Assembly (NCBI RefSeq): GCF_014646255.1
Contig: NZ_BMNC01000003.1
Location: 682,001-746,000, forward strand
DNA length: 64,000 bases
Direction of reading: 5' to 3'
Source: Lentzea pudingi
GTDB lineage: Bacteria > Actinomycetota > Actinomycetes > Mycobacteriales > Pseudonocardiaceae
Below, one piece after another: positions 11,997-20,364 of the stretch; the stretch's first letter is position 1; the number at the start of each line of letters is the position of its first letter. The notes under the pieces were generated by a model that did no database searches, was not told the origin of the DNA, and saw only the letters and a program-made list of their open reading frames with translations. Both the position numbers and the translations under genes were made by a program.

Positions 11997-13013
11997 TCAC
12001 CTGAGCAGGCGGCCAACCACGTAGGCGGCGTCTCGCCCAACACCTCGCAAGGTGGCGGAGGAAAGACTCCGCTGCCATTCAAGGCCCACGAAACCGAGTC
12101 CGCTGTGACGGCGGGAGACACCGCGGCCGTGCTCCTTTCCCAGCCTGTTCAGGTACGGCAGGTCGGGGCGATAGCCGGTGGCGAGAATGATCGCGTCAAC
12201 GTGTTCGCGCTGTTCGTTCGGCCAGATGACCTTCGAACCCTCCAACGCCGTGAACATCTGCCGGCGATCGGGGCGTCGGTCGTTTAAGGCGCTGCGGTAA
12301 CGGCCGGTGTCGAGAACCGGGGTCGTGAAGCCGTCGGGCAGCAATGGGCCGATCGGGAGGTAGTCGAGGCGGGTGCGGTCGAGCCAGAAGTGCAGGTCGC
12401 GGCCGAGCGGGCGTTGGGCGGAGAACTTCACCGGCTTGCGGGTGGCGAGGGTGACGTGGGCGTGTTCGACGAGTTCGGTGGCGATCTGGACGGCGGAGTT
12501 GCCGGCGCCCACGACGATGACTCGCTGGCCGTGAAACGGTGCGTGGGAGCGGTAGTGCGCTGCGTGGAGGACGGTGCCGGGAAAGTCGTCGAGGCCGGGC
12601 AGGGCTGGTCGGTGTGGGTTGCCGAAGCCGCCGGTGGCGGCGATGAGGATCGGAGCGGTGAAGGTCGAGCCTTCTGCTGTGGTCACGCGGTAGTGGTTGT
12701 CGTGCAGGACTTCGGTTACGCGCTGGCCGGTGCGGATGTCGGCCTTGAGGCCCAGGGCGTAGGCGCGTAGGTAGTCGACGACTTCGTCGCGGCGTGGGTA
12801 GTGCTCTGGATCGCCGGGGAACTGCAGGCCGGGCAGGGCGCTGTATCTGGCGGGAGAGAACAGGGTCAGGCTGTCGTAGTAGTGCGGCCAGGAGCCGACG
12901 GGTTCGTCGCCGGCTTCGAGCACCAGCGGGCGTAGGCCCCGTGCGATGAGGGCGTGGGCGGTGGTGAGGCCGGACTGGCCTGCGCCGATGACGATGGCGT
13001 CGTGGCTGTTCAT
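11997..13013 (-). CDS. Flavin-dependent NAD(P)H monooxygenase in the ars island (ArsO-like)
   Basis: This 338-residue protein has an N-terminal FAD-binding fold (AIVIGAGQSGL), an NAD(P)H-binding fold near residue 165 (VIVVGAGNSAVQIA) and the late ATGYRPDLPYL motif of class B-like flavoproteins. The ATG at 13013 follows GAGG with a 5-nt gap; a GTG two codons earlier is possible. It lies 57 nt downstream of the ArsR-ArsN gene on the same strand, so the two likely form one arsenic-inducible unit. Related flavoproteins are annotated ArsO, but the reaction is not established. It is the first of three such enzymes in this island. Confidence 0.8.
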   Translation of the reverse strand: MNSHDAIVIGAGQSGLTTAHALIARGLRPLVLEAGDEPVGSWPHYYDSLTLFSPARYSALPGLQFPGDPEHYPRRDEVVDYLRAYALGLKADIRTGQRVTEVLHDNHYRVTTAEGSTFTAPILIAATGGFGNPHRPALPGLDDFPGTVLHAAHYRSHAPFHGQRVIVVGAGNSAVQIATELVEHAHVTLATRKPVKFSAQRPLGRDLHFWLDRTRLDYLPIGPLLPDGFTTPVLDTGRYRSALNDRRPDRRQMFTALEGSKVIWPNEQREHVDAIILATGYRPDLPYLNRLGKEHGRGVSRRHSGLGFVGLEWQRSLSSATLRGVGRDAAYVVGRLLR

Positions 13014-13070
13014 GGGCACCTCGAAGTCGCCGTCGCCGAGTACGGCGACGGATGGGTGGGAGATCGGGAG

Positions 13071-13907
13071 CTAGTTGGCGGTTCGGCGTTCGAGGAAGAC
13101 GGTGTCGCGCCACACGCCGTGGTGTTGGGCGATGCGTTCGCGGACGCCGAGGGTGCGGAAGCCCGCGGAGTGGTGCAGGGCGAGGCTGGCGCGGTTCTCG
13201 GGGAAGATCGAGGTCTGCAACGTCCACAGGCCCGTGTCGTCGGCGGCGGTCACCTGCTTGTGCACCAGGGCTTTGCCGACGCCACGGCCTCGGAAGTCGG
13301 CGCCGACGTAGACGGAGGTCTCGGCGACGCCTGTGTAGCAGTCCCGTGTGGACGCGGCGGTCAGGGCGGCCCAGCCTGCTACCTGGCCGTCGACCTCGGC
13401 GATCCAGCGGTGGTCGGGGAGCCACTTGGCGTCGAGCGCTCTGCGCAGCGGGACTTCGGTTTCGAAGGTTGCGTCACCAGAGGCGATGCCTTCGCCGTAG
13501 ATGCGGCGTACGGCGTTCCAGTCGGCGGTTTCCAGTGGGCGGATCAGGACGTCGGCAGGGAGGTCCGTCGGGCAGCAGGGGCGTGGAGCGAGCATGCCCA
13601 TGACGACGTCGGCGGCGTGGGGCAGGCCGGTGCAGCACGACGGGTTCACGCTGACGTGGGTGGCGGTGCCTTCTTTGTGCTGGCGCAGGAAGCCGACTTC
13701 GACCAGCTTGCGCACGTGGTGTGAGCAGGTGGACTGGCTGATGCCGACCAGTTCGGTCAGTTCGCCGACGGTCATTGAGCGGCCTGCGGTTGCGACGGCG
13801 TGCAGCAGGCGTACGCGGGTCGGTTCGGCCAGGCACGCGAACCAGTCCGCGTAGGTCGCGGCGTCGTCGGCCGGTAGTACGGCCGGCGAGGGTGCGGTCG
13901 TCGTCAT
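13071..13907 (-). CDS. ArsR repressor fused to an ArsN/PAT-like N-acetyltransferase
   Basis: This 278-residue fusion has an N-terminal ArsR winged helix (ACLAEPTRVRLL, VGISQSTCSHHVRKL) up to about residue 100, a Cys-containing linker (CCTGLPHA, PRPCCPTD), then a GNAT domain resembling phosphinothricin acetyltransferase (LIRPLETADWNAVRRIY, acetyl-CoA loop RGRGVGKALV). Members of the ArsN1 group acetylate arsinothricin, the arsenic analogue of phosphinothricin. The design joins sensing of a trivalent arsenical with detoxification of an organoarsenical. The ATG at 13907 sits next to a palindrome at 13917-13944, suggesting autoregulation and possibly leaderless translation. The linker cysteines may form the As(III) site; this is an inference. 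Confidence 0.88.
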   Translation of the reverse strand: MTTTAPSPAVLPADDAATYADWFACLAEPTRVRLLHAVATAGRSMTVGELTELVGISQSTCSHHVRKLVEVGFLRQHKEGTATHVSVNPSCCTGLPHAADVVMGMLAPRPCCPTDLPADVLIRPLETADWNAVRRIYGEGIASGDATFETEVPLRRALDAKWLPDHRWIAEVDGQVAGWAALTAASTRDCYTGVAETSVYVGADFRGRGVGKALVHKQVTAADDTGLWTLQTSIFPENRASLALHHSAGFRTLGVRERIAQHHGVWRDTVFLERRTAN

Positions 13908-13916
13908 GGCTGAAGT

Positions 13917-13944
13917 ATCGACGCAAATCGATGGTTGCGTCAAT
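13917..13944. promoter_or_regulatory. Probable ArsR operator A
   Basis: Inverted repeat ATCGACGCAA-N8-TTGCGTCAAT (one mismatch between arms) lies 9 nt upstream of the ArsR-ArsN start, in the divergent region shared with the next operon. Confidence 0.65.
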
Positions 13945-13971
13945 CGATCCGGGTCGATAGAGTCGGCCGTG

Positions 13972-13995
13972 TTGATTTGAAAACCTTCGATTCAA
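13972..13995. promoter_or_regulatory. Probable ArsR operator B
   Basis: Inverted repeat TTGATTTGAA-aacc-TTCGATTCAA (8 of 10 paired) ends 7 nt before the GTG of the plus-strand monooxygenase gene. Together with operator A it would let one repressor control both divergent units. Confidence 0.6.
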
Positions 13996-14002
13996 GGGGT
14001 GC

Positions 14003-15337
14003 GTGGTGAGCGGTTTGCCAGTCGTCGTGGTGGGTGCCGGACCTGCGGGTTTGTCTGCGGCGGCGAACCTGGTCGAACGGGGTGAGCAGGTGCTCGTACT
14101 GGAGGCGGGCGATCGCGCCGGTGCAGCCGTGTCGCAGTGGAACTACGTCCGCCTGTTCTCGCAGTGGAGCGAGCTCGTGGACCCGGCGGCCGAGCGACTG
14201 CTGAAGGAGACCGGCTGGGTGCGTCCGGACGGTGACGCCTACCCGAGCGGCGGCGAGTGGGTGGAGAGCTACCTGCGCCCCCTGGCTGAGGTGCTCGGTG
14301 AGCGGGTGCGGTTCGGTGCGCGCGTGGTGGGCGTCGCCCGGCGCGGGCGGGACCGGATCGTGGACTCGGGACGCGAGGACGAGCCGCTGACCGTGCACGT
14401 GGAGACGGCGGTGGGGGAAGAGCGGATCACGGCGCGTGCGGTGATCGACGCGTCAGGTACCTGGGGCTCGCCGAACCCGTTGGGCGGGGATGGCCTTCCC
14501 GCGGTGGGGGAGAAGGCGGCGGCAGAGAAGATCACCTACCGCGTGCCGGACCTCATGGCCGAACGCGGCCGGTACGCGGGCAAGCGGATCGCGGTCGCCG
14601 GTAGCGGTCACTCCGCGCTCACCGCGTTGGTGGTGCTGGCGGAGCTTGCCGAGCAGGAGCCCGGCACGAAGGTCGTGTGGTTGCTGCGTCGCGGTGCTGT
14701 CGGCAACGCGTTCGGTGGCGGGGAGGCCGACCAGCTGCCGGCGCGCGGTGCGTTGGGTCTGCGGGCCAAGAAGGCTGTTGAAGCGGGCCACATCGAGACC
14801 GCGACCGGGTTCCGCACCGCTGCGATCGAACGGGCGGCGGACGGCAGCCTCACGCTGGAGTCGTTCGACGGTCACCAGGTCGAGGGTATCGACGAGATCG
14901 TGGTGCTGACCGGGTTCAGGCCTGACCTGTCGTGGCTGTCGGAGGTCCGGCTCGACCTGGACCCGGTGCTGCAGGCGCCGTCGAAGCTCGCGCCGCTCAT
15001 CGACCCCAACGTGCACTCGTGCGGCACTGTCTACCCGCACGGCGAGGCCGAGCTGCGCCACCCCGAACCGAACGTCTACCTGGTCGGAATCAAGAGCTAT
15101 GGCCGTGCGCCGACGTTCCTGTCACTGACGGGCTACGAGCAGTCGCGATCGGTCGTGGCCGCGATCGCCGGTGACCACGAGGCGGCCGGACGCGTTGAGC
15201 TCGTGCTGCCGGAGACCGGGGTGTGCGGTGGCGCCGGGGTGTTCGACGCGCCGCAGGAGCAGAAGAACGAGGGCGGCTGCTGCAGCTCGCCCGAGCAGAG
15301 GGAACTGACGGTCGGCCTCGCGGCCAGTGCACGCTGA
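14003..15337 (+). CDS. FAD-dependent oxidoreductase with Cys-rich tail, ars island
   Basis: This 444-residue flavoprotein has an FAD fold at the N-terminus (VVVVGAGPAGLSAAANL), a second nucleotide fold (RIAVAGSGHSALTALVVL) and a late GFRPDLSWL motif. The C-terminal tail carries GVCGGAG and GGCCSSPE, cysteines that could bind or relay arsenite. GTG 14003 follows AAGGGG; GTG 14006 is equally possible. It overlaps the next MFS gene by 11 nt, so oxidation or conversion and export look coupled. The family is common in actinobacterial ars clusters, but I know of no proven reaction. Confidence 0.8.
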   Translation: MVSGLPVVVVGAGPAGLSAAANLVERGEQVLVLEAGDRAGAAVSQWNYVRLFSQWSELVDPAAERLLKETGWVRPDGDAYPSGGEWVESYLRPLAEVLGERVRFGARVVGVARRGRDRIVDSGREDEPLTVHVETAVGEERITARAVIDASGTWGSPNPLGGDGLPAVGEKAAAEKITYRVPDLMAERGRYAGKRIAVAGSGHSALTALVVLAELAEQEPGTKVVWLLRRGAVGNAFGGGEADQLPARGALGLRAKKAVEAGHIETATGFRTAAIERAADGSLTLESFDGHQVEGIDEIVVLTGFRPDLSWLSEVRLDLDPVLQAPSKLAPLIDPNVHSCGTVYPHGEAELRHPEPNVYLVGIKSYGRAPTFLSLTGYEQSRSVVAAIAGDHEAAGRVELVLPETGVCGGAGVFDAPQEQKNEGGCCSSPEQRELTVGLAASAR

Positions 15338-16514
15338 CACGACGGCGCGGCCCCGCACCGATGCCGGGCTGCGCCGCGTGTTGATCGTGTTGTGCTCCAC
15401 CGAGATCATCAGCTGGGGAATCCTCTACTACGCGTTTCCCGTACTGCTGCCAACGATCAGCTCGCAGACCGGGTGGTCGCAGGCCGCGATCACCGCGGGC
15501 TTCTCGGCGAGCCAGATCGTGGCAGGACTCGTCGGCGTGCCGGTGGGCAAACTGCTGGACCGCCATGGTCCGCGCGTCGTCATGACCACCGGCTCGATCG
15601 TCGCGGTGCCGGCGCTGATCATGCTGGCGACGGCTCAGTCGCTGGCGTGGTTCACGGTGGCGTGGTTGCTGATCGGTGTCGCGATGGCCGGGGTGTTCTA
15701 CGCTCCCGCCTTCGCCGCGCTCACCCGCTGGTACGGGGCGAGGCGGGTGTCCGCGCTGACTGCGCTCACGTTGGTGGCAGGACTGGCCAGCACGGTGTTC
15801 GCGCCGCTGACGGCGGTGCTGAACACGCAGTTGGACTGGCGGGGCACGTATCTGGTGCTGGCGGGAATCCTTGCTGTCACTACGGTTCCGTTGCATCTGT
15901 TCGGGTTGCGGTTGCCGTGGCCGGAGATCGAGCACGAGGCGGAGCATCATCCGTCCGCGGTGGCGAGGAGCAGGGCGTTCATCGTGTTGACGATCGCGAT
16001 GAGCCTGGCAGCGTTCAGCGTCTACGCGGTGGTGGTCAACCTCGTGCCGCTGCTGACCGAACGCGGGATGTCGACAGCGGCGGCCGCCGTGGCCCTGGGC
16101 CTCGGTGGGGTGGGCCAGGTACTCGGACGGCTCGGTTACGCCAGGTTGACCGCGAGGACGTCGGTGCGTACGCGGACGGCGCTGGTCCTGCTGGTGAGCG
16201 CGGTGGTGACGACGTTGCTGGGCGTTATCCTAGGCCCGGCCTTGCTGCTCATCGCGGGATCGGTGCTCGCAGGTGTGGCGCGCGGGATCTTCACGCTGGT
16301 GCAGGCAACCGCGGTCACCGATCGGTGGGGCGCTGTCCACTACGGACAGTTGAGCGGACTGCTTGCGGTGCCGGTGATGTTGACCGCGGCGATCGCGCCG
16401 TGGGCAGGCAGCGCGATGGCGGCGTGGCTCGGGGGATACCCGGCGGTGTTCGTGGTGCTGGGCGTGATCGGGGTGCTGGCGGCCGCGCTGTCGACCGCCA
16501 GCGTCCCGCGTTAG
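15327..16514 (+). CDS. MFS transporter paired with the ars flavoprotein
   Basis: This 395-residue protein has about 12 membrane segments, with an MFS loop motif in GVPVGKLLDRHGPR near residue 75. It begins with GTG inside the flavoprotein gene and ends tail-to-tail with arsC (4-nt overlap). Its place behind operator B in an ars cluster suggests export of an arsenical made by the flavoprotein. It is not the ArsB or ACR3 family. The substrate is unknown. Confidence 0.8.
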   Translation: MHADTTARPRTDAGLRRVLIVLCSTEIISWGILYYAFPVLLPTISSQTGWSQAAITAGFSASQIVAGLVGVPVGKLLDRHGPRVVMTTGSIVAVPALIMLATAQSLAWFTVAWLLIGVAMAGVFYAPAFAALTRWYGARRVSALTALTLVAGLASTVFAPLTAVLNTQLDWRGTYLVLAGILAVTTVPLHLFGLRLPWPEIEHEAEHHPSAVARSRAFIVLTIAMSLAAFSVYAVVVNLVPLLTERGMSTAAAAVALGLGGVGQVLGRLGYARLTARTSVRTRTALVLLVSAVVTTLLGVILGPALLLIAGSVLAGVARGIFTLVQATAVTDRWGAVHYGQLSGLLAVPVMLTAAIAPWAGSAMAAWLGGYPAVFVVLGVIGVLAAALSTASVPR

Positions 16515-16912
16515 TCCAGCAGTTCGGCGACCAGGCCGCGCACGCGGCGGTCGATGTCGTCGCGGATCGGGCGGACCGAGTCGATGCCCTGGCCCGCCGG
16601 GTCCTCGAGCTGCCAGTCGAGGTAGCGCTTGCCGGGGAACACCGGGCAGGTGTCGCCGCAGCCCATGGTGATCACGACGTCGGAGGCTTCGACGTCCTCG
16701 GTCGTGAGCTTCGAGGGGACCTCGGCGGTGATGTCGAGGCCCCACTCGGCGAGCGCGTCGGCAGCGGCGGGGTTGACCTTCTCGGCGGGCGCCGAGCCGG
16801 CCGAGCGGACCGAGATCCTGCCCATGCCGTAGTGCTGCAGCAGTGCCGCGGCCATCTGGGACCGGCCGGCGTTGTGCACGCAGACGAACAGCACTTCGGG
16901 GGTCTTGGACAC
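16511..16912 (-). CDS. arsC: Arsenate reductase ArsC (LMW-phosphatase fold)
   Basis: This 133-residue protein has the P-loop CVHNAGRS (Cys11 to Arg17, CX5R) and a second redox pair in MGCGDTCP (Cys85, Cys89), followed by GKRYLDW. Such enzymes reduce arsenate to arsenite with thioredoxin or mycothiol. GTG 16912 is chosen because AGGAGG precedes it by 8 nt; an upstream in-frame start lacks support. It is the last gene of a three-gene minus-strand operon (arsC, small membrane protein, arsC) controlled from the 17.8-kb operator. Confidence 0.92.
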   Translation of the reverse strand: MSKTPEVLFVCVHNAGRSQMAAALLQHYGMGRISVRSAGSAPAEKVNPAAADALAEWGLDITAEVPSKLTTEDVEASDVVITMGCGDTCPVFPGKRYLDWQLEDPAGQGIDSVRPIRDDIDRRVRGLVAELLD

Positions 16913-16988
16913 GTCGATCTCCTCCTGGCGGGCGTTTCCTTGGTTCGATAATGCCCGATCCAGGTGAACGGTTGGTGACACGACTTCC

Positions 16989-17153
16989 TCACGTCACGTA
17001 CAGGTACAGCCCGCCTACGACGAGTGCGCCGCAGACGGTGAACCAGATGCAGGCGAAGGTCTTGCTTCCCTTTGAGAGGCTCGTGACGCCGAGCGCGAAC
17101 GTCGCGACGATCCCGAGCGTCCCGATCAGGGTGACCAGCAAGACCTGCAGCAT
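16989..17153 (-). CDS. Small two-TM membrane protein between two arsC genes
   Basis: A 54-residue frame (MLQVLLVTLIGTLGIVATFA, then LGVTSLSKGSKTFACIWFTV and CGALVVGGLYLYVT) encodes two hydrophobic helices joined by a short basic loop, with Cys35 and Cys41 in the second helix. Its ATG overlaps the upstream arsC stop (TGATG), so it is translationally coupled. I do not recognise the family. Position suggests a membrane partner in arsenic handling; the paired cysteines could bind As(III). No function is shown. Confidence 0.7.
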   Translation of the reverse strand: MLQVLLVTLIGTLGIVATFALGVTSLSKGSKTFACIWFTVCGALVVGGLYLYVT

Positions 17154-17794
17154 CAGTCGCCCAGGAGCTCGGACAGCAGGCTTCTCACGCGGCGGTCGAT
17201 GTCGTCGCGGACCTCACGGACGCGGTTGAGCGGGGCGCCTACCGGGTCGGCGACCTCCCAGTCGAGGTAGCGCTTGCCGAGGTAGACCGGGCACGAGTCG
17301 CCGCAGCCCATCGTGACCACGACGTCCGCTGCCCGCACGACCTCGTCGGTCAGCGGCTTCGGGAACGCCTGCGTGAGCGGGATGTTCAACTCCGCCAGCG
17401 CTTCCGTGATCGCCGACGGGATGGACCCGCTGGGCTGGCTACCGGCGGATCGCACTGCGACCTTGCCGAACGCGTGGTGCTCCAACAGCGCAGACGCCAT
17501 CTGAGAGCGACCGACGTTGTGCACGCAGATGAACAGCACCTGCGGCACCTCGACCTTGGTCAGACCCTGTGCTCGGCCATGGTCGGTCAGGCGCTGCTTG
17601 GCGAACCGCGCGGTCAACGTCGCGAGGTGCGTCTTGACCGTGGAGTTGGCGTTGAGCAGCTGATAGGTCTCCTCGACGAACTGCTCGACGGTCTCCCGGC
17701 TGAACACGCCGTGGAACTTGTCGGCCAGCTCGTCGGTGATGCGGAGCAGTTGGGCGGTGAGCTCGTGCTGAGGCAGGCCCTCGAGGCGGGTCAT
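17153..17794 (-). CDS. arsC: Arsenate reductase ArsC with N-terminal helical domain
   Basis: This 213-residue protein has a helical N-terminal domain (residues 1-80, HELTAQLLRITDELADKFHG) as in some corynebacterial ArsC proteins, then the LMW-phosphatase domain with P-loop CVHNVGRSQ (Cys90 to Arg96), MGCGDSCP and GKRYLDW. ATG 17794 follows AAGGAGATCTTG, a good ribosome site. It is the first gene of the minus-strand operon, divergent from arsR across the operator at 17819-17848. It is a close paralogue of the copy at 28737. Confidence 0.92.
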   Translation of the reverse strand: MTRLEGLPQHELTAQLLRITDELADKFHGVFSRETVEQFVEETYQLLNANSTVKTHLATLTARFAKQRLTDHGRAQGLTKVEVPQVLFICVHNVGRSQMASALLEHHAFGKVAVRSAGSQPSGSIPSAITEALAELNIPLTQAFPKPLTDEVVRAADVVVTMGCGDSCPVYLGKRYLDWEVADPVGAPLNRVREVRDDIDRRVRSLLSELLGD

Positions 17795-17818
17795 CAAGAT
17801 CTCCTTGGACCGAAGATT

Positions 17819-17848
17819 GTCGATACAAAGCAGACCGGTTGCATCGAC
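17819..17848. promoter_or_regulatory. Probable ArsR operator C
   Basis: Inverted repeat GTCGATACAA-N10-TTGCATCGAC (9 of 10 paired) lies between the divergent arsC operon and arsR, 24 nt from the arsC ATG and 31 nt from the arsR ATG. It should control both. Confidence 0.7.
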
Positions 17849-17879
17849 TTTTGTCAATCTAGGTCGTACCCTCGGGGTC

Positions 17880-18245
17880 ATGGTGGAGCCCCGCGGTGAA
17901 CTCCAGATGGACAACGGCGGCCACAAACGCTGCGTGTCACTCGGTCAGGGCATGGAACTGGCTGACGCGCGTCGCGTCGCCGAGGTGTTCAAGGCGCTGG
18001 CCAGCCCGCCTCGCCTCGAACTGCTCCGCCTCCTGCAGGAAGCGCCGGGCGGCGAATCCTGCGTCTGCGACCTCGTCGCCAGTCTCGGCCTGAGTCAGGG
18101 CACGGTCAGCCATCACCTGCGTGTGCTCGCCGAAGCCGGCCTCGTCCGCGGCGAACGTCGCGGAACGTGGGGTTGGTACGTCGCCATTCCCGAAGGTCTC
18201 GACGAGGTCCGGAGGCTGCTCGGTCAGCCCGTTGCCGCACAGTGA
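17880..18245 (+). CDS. arsR: ArsR-family arsenical repressor
   Basis: This 121-residue winged-helix protein contains FKALASPPRLELLRLL, the metal-site motif SCVCDL and the recognition helix LSQGTVSHHLRVL. CVCDL in helix 3 is the classic As(III) site of ArsR. ATG 17880 is chosen; an ATG nine codons further on is possible. It is divergent from the arsC operon across operator C and lies upstream of pstS, with a Pho-like box between. Confidence 0.9.
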   Translation: MVEPRGELQMDNGGHKRCVSLGQGMELADARRVAEVFKALASPPRLELLRLLQEAPGGESCVCDLVASLGLSQGTVSHHLRVLAEAGLVRGERRGTWGWYVAIPEGLDEVRRLLGQPVAAQ

Positions 18246-18295
18246 TCCTGCGTTGGATCGAGATTTTTCAACGATAGTTTTCGATGTCACTCGGT

Positions 18296-18313
18296 GTTCA
18301 CCTTCTGTTTAGA
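18296..18313 (+). promoter_or_regulatory. PhoP (Pho) box upstream of pstS
   Basis: GTTCACC-ttct-GTTTAGA gives two direct-repeat units 11 nt apart. The first is a perfect core of the actinomycete Pho box (GTTCACC) and the second is degenerate. It lies 88 nt before the pstS start and implies induction by phosphate starvation. Confidence 0.6.
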
Positions 18314-18400
18314 ACGAGATTCTTCGATGCAGGGGTCCTCGAACGAGGGCTTGTCGAAGATCCCCGGCCCCGATCCGGGTCTCGAGCAGGAGGCACGTCA

Positions 18401-19384
18401 GTGACCATCCGCCAGGTGAAGCGTGCGCACGTGTTGTCCGTCGTGGCTGTCGCCGCGCTGACCCTGTCCGCCTGTGGTGGGCAGAACAACGGCAGTGGCT
18501 CCGAGAGCGGGGGTGAGCAGCTCTCCGGCCCCGTCGTCATCGACGGTTCGAGCACCGTGGAACCGCTGTCGATCGCCGCGGCCGAGCTGTTCATGGAGAA
18601 GAACAGCGGCGTCCAGGTGTCGGTCAGCGCCTCGGGCACCGGCGGTGGCTTCAAGAAGTTCTGCGTCGGCGAGACCGACATCTCCGACGCGTCCCGTCCG
18701 ATCAAGGACGAGGAGAAGAAGACCTGCACGGAGAAGAACATCAGCTTCTCCGAGCTGCAGATCGCGAACGACGCGCTGACCGTGGTGGTGAACAAGGAGA
18801 ACACCTGGGCGCAGTGCCTCACCGTCGCGCAGCTCAAGAAGATCTGGGAGCCGGACTCCAAGGTCGCCAACTGGAAAGAGGTCGACCCGTCCTTCCCGGA
18901 CCAGAAGCTCGACCTCTACGGCGCCGGCGCTGACTCCGGCACGTTCGACTACTTCACCGGCGCCATCAACGGCAAGGAAGGCGCCAGCCGCAAGGACTAC
19001 AACCCGACCGAGAACGACAACATCACCGTCCAGGGTGTGAGCGGCTCCAAGGGTGGTCTTGGCTACTTCGGCTTCTCCTACTTCGAGGAGAACGCCGACA
19101 AGCTCAAGGCCGTGAAGATCGACGGCGGCAAGGGCAAGGGCTGCGTCGAGCCGTCGGTGAAGGCCGCGCAGGACGGCAGCTACGCGCCGCTCGCCCGCCC
19201 GCTGTTCATCTACCCCTCCGACGCCGGCCTGAAGAAGGCCCAGGTCGAGAAGTTCGTCGAGTTCTACCTCGCGAACAACGACGAGATCGTCAAGGCCGCG
19301 CGCTTCGTCCCGCTGACCGAGGACCAGAAGAAGAAGGCCAAGGACGAGCTCGCCACGCTGCAGGCCAAGGCCGGCGGCAAGTGA
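18401..19384 (+). CDS. pstS: Phosphate ABC transporter binding lipoprotein PstS
   Basis: This 327-residue lipoprotein has a lipobox at LTLSAC-GG near residue 24 and the phosphate-site motifs GSSTVEPLS, ASGTGGGFKKFC and ADSGTFDYF. GTG 18401 is preceded by AGGAGG with a 7-nt gap. It is first in a tightly coupled pstSCAB operon lying inside the ars island. Many arsenic-tolerant bacteria use a PstS that strongly prefers phosphate over arsenate; whether this copy does is not visible in the sequence. Confidence 0.96.
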   Translation: MTIRQVKRAHVLSVVAVAALTLSACGGQNNGSGSESGGEQLSGPVVIDGSSTVEPLSIAAAELFMEKNSGVQVSVSASGTGGGFKKFCVGETDISDASRPIKDEEKKTCTEKNISFSELQIANDALTVVVNKENTWAQCLTVAQLKKIWEPDSKVANWKEVDPSFPDQKLDLYGAGADSGTFDYFTGAINGKEGASRKDYNPTENDNITVQGVSGSKGGLGYFGFSYFEENADKLKAVKIDGGKGKGCVEPSVKAAQDGSYAPLARPLFIYPSDAGLKKAQVEKFVEFYLANNDEIVKAARFVPLTEDQKKKAKDELATLQAKAGGK

Positions 19385-20364
19385 GCACGAAGACTCGCGA
19401 CGGTGGCCGTCCGGACTCGGGCGGCCACCCCGTCGCATGGGAAGGGCCGCCGGTCGACCTGACCGCGCAGAGCCCGCGCATCGGCGAGAAGATCATCAAG
19501 GCCGTGCTGGTGAGCGCGGCCGCGTTGTCGGTTCTCGTCACGGTCGGCATCGTCGCGTCGCTGTTCGCGCCGGTCGCCGAGTTCTTCACCCACGTCAGCC
19601 TCGGTGAGTTCCTGTTCGGCACCGAGTGGACGGCGCTGTTCGGCGACAAGTTCAACTGGGACGACAAGTCCTGGGGCGTTCTGCCGCTGGTCACCGCGAC
19701 GCTGATGATCACTCTGATCTCGCTGGTGGTGGCGGTCCCGTTCGGTCTGGGCGCCGCGATCTACCTCAGCGAGTACGCCTCGCCGCGCGTGCGGAAGATC
19801 TTCAAGCCGATCCTCGAGATCCTCGCCGGCGTGCCGACCGTGGTCTACGGCTTCCTCGCCCTGACCGTGATCACGCCGATCCTCAAACCCCTGCTGGGCA
19901 TCGAGGGCATCTACAGCATGATCTCGCCCGGCATCGTGATGGGCTTCATGATCGTGCCCACGATCGCCTCACTCAGCGAGGACGCGATGTCGGCGGTGCC
20001 GCTGGCGTTGCGGCAGGGCTCGTACGCGTTGGGCGCCAACAGGATGCAGACCACGATCCGCGTGGTGTTCCCGGCCGCGTTGTCGGGCATCGTCGCCGCG
20101 ATCGTGCTGGGCATCTCGCGCGCGATCGGCGAGACGATGATCGTCGCGATCGCCGCGGGCAACATGCCGCTGTTCACCGCGGACCCGCTCAAGGGCGCGC
20201 AGACGATGACCGGGTTCATCGCTCAGGCCGCGAGCGGTGACACCCCGCAGGGCAGCCCGTCCTACTACGCGTTGTTCGCGATCGGCGCGCTGCTGTTCGT
20301 GATGACCCTCCTGATCAACATGATCAGCATCCGGCTGGTCCGCAAGTACAGGCAGGCCTACTGA
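19381..20364 (+). CDS. pstC: Phosphate ABC transporter permease PstC
   Basis: This 327-residue permease has about six membrane segments and the coupling-loop region around SLSEDAMSAVPLALRQGSYALG. It starts with GTG overlapping the pstS stop (GTGA) and is followed by pstA with a TGATG overlap. It forms the membrane channel with PstA. Confidence 0.95.
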   Translation: MSTKTRDGGRPDSGGHPVAWEGPPVDLTAQSPRIGEKIIKAVLVSAAALSVLVTVGIVASLFAPVAEFFTHVSLGEFLFGTEWTALFGDKFNWDDKSWGVLPLVTATLMITLISLVVAVPFGLGAAIYLSEYASPRVRKIFKPILEILAGVPTVVYGFLALTVITPILKPLLGIEGIYSMISPGIVMGFMIVPTIASLSEDAMSAVPLALRQGSYALGANRMQTTIRVVFPAALSGIVAAIVLGISRAIGETMIVAIAAGNMPLFTADPLKGAQTMTGFIAQAASGDTPQGSPSYYALFAIGALLFVMTLLINMISIRLVRKYRQAY

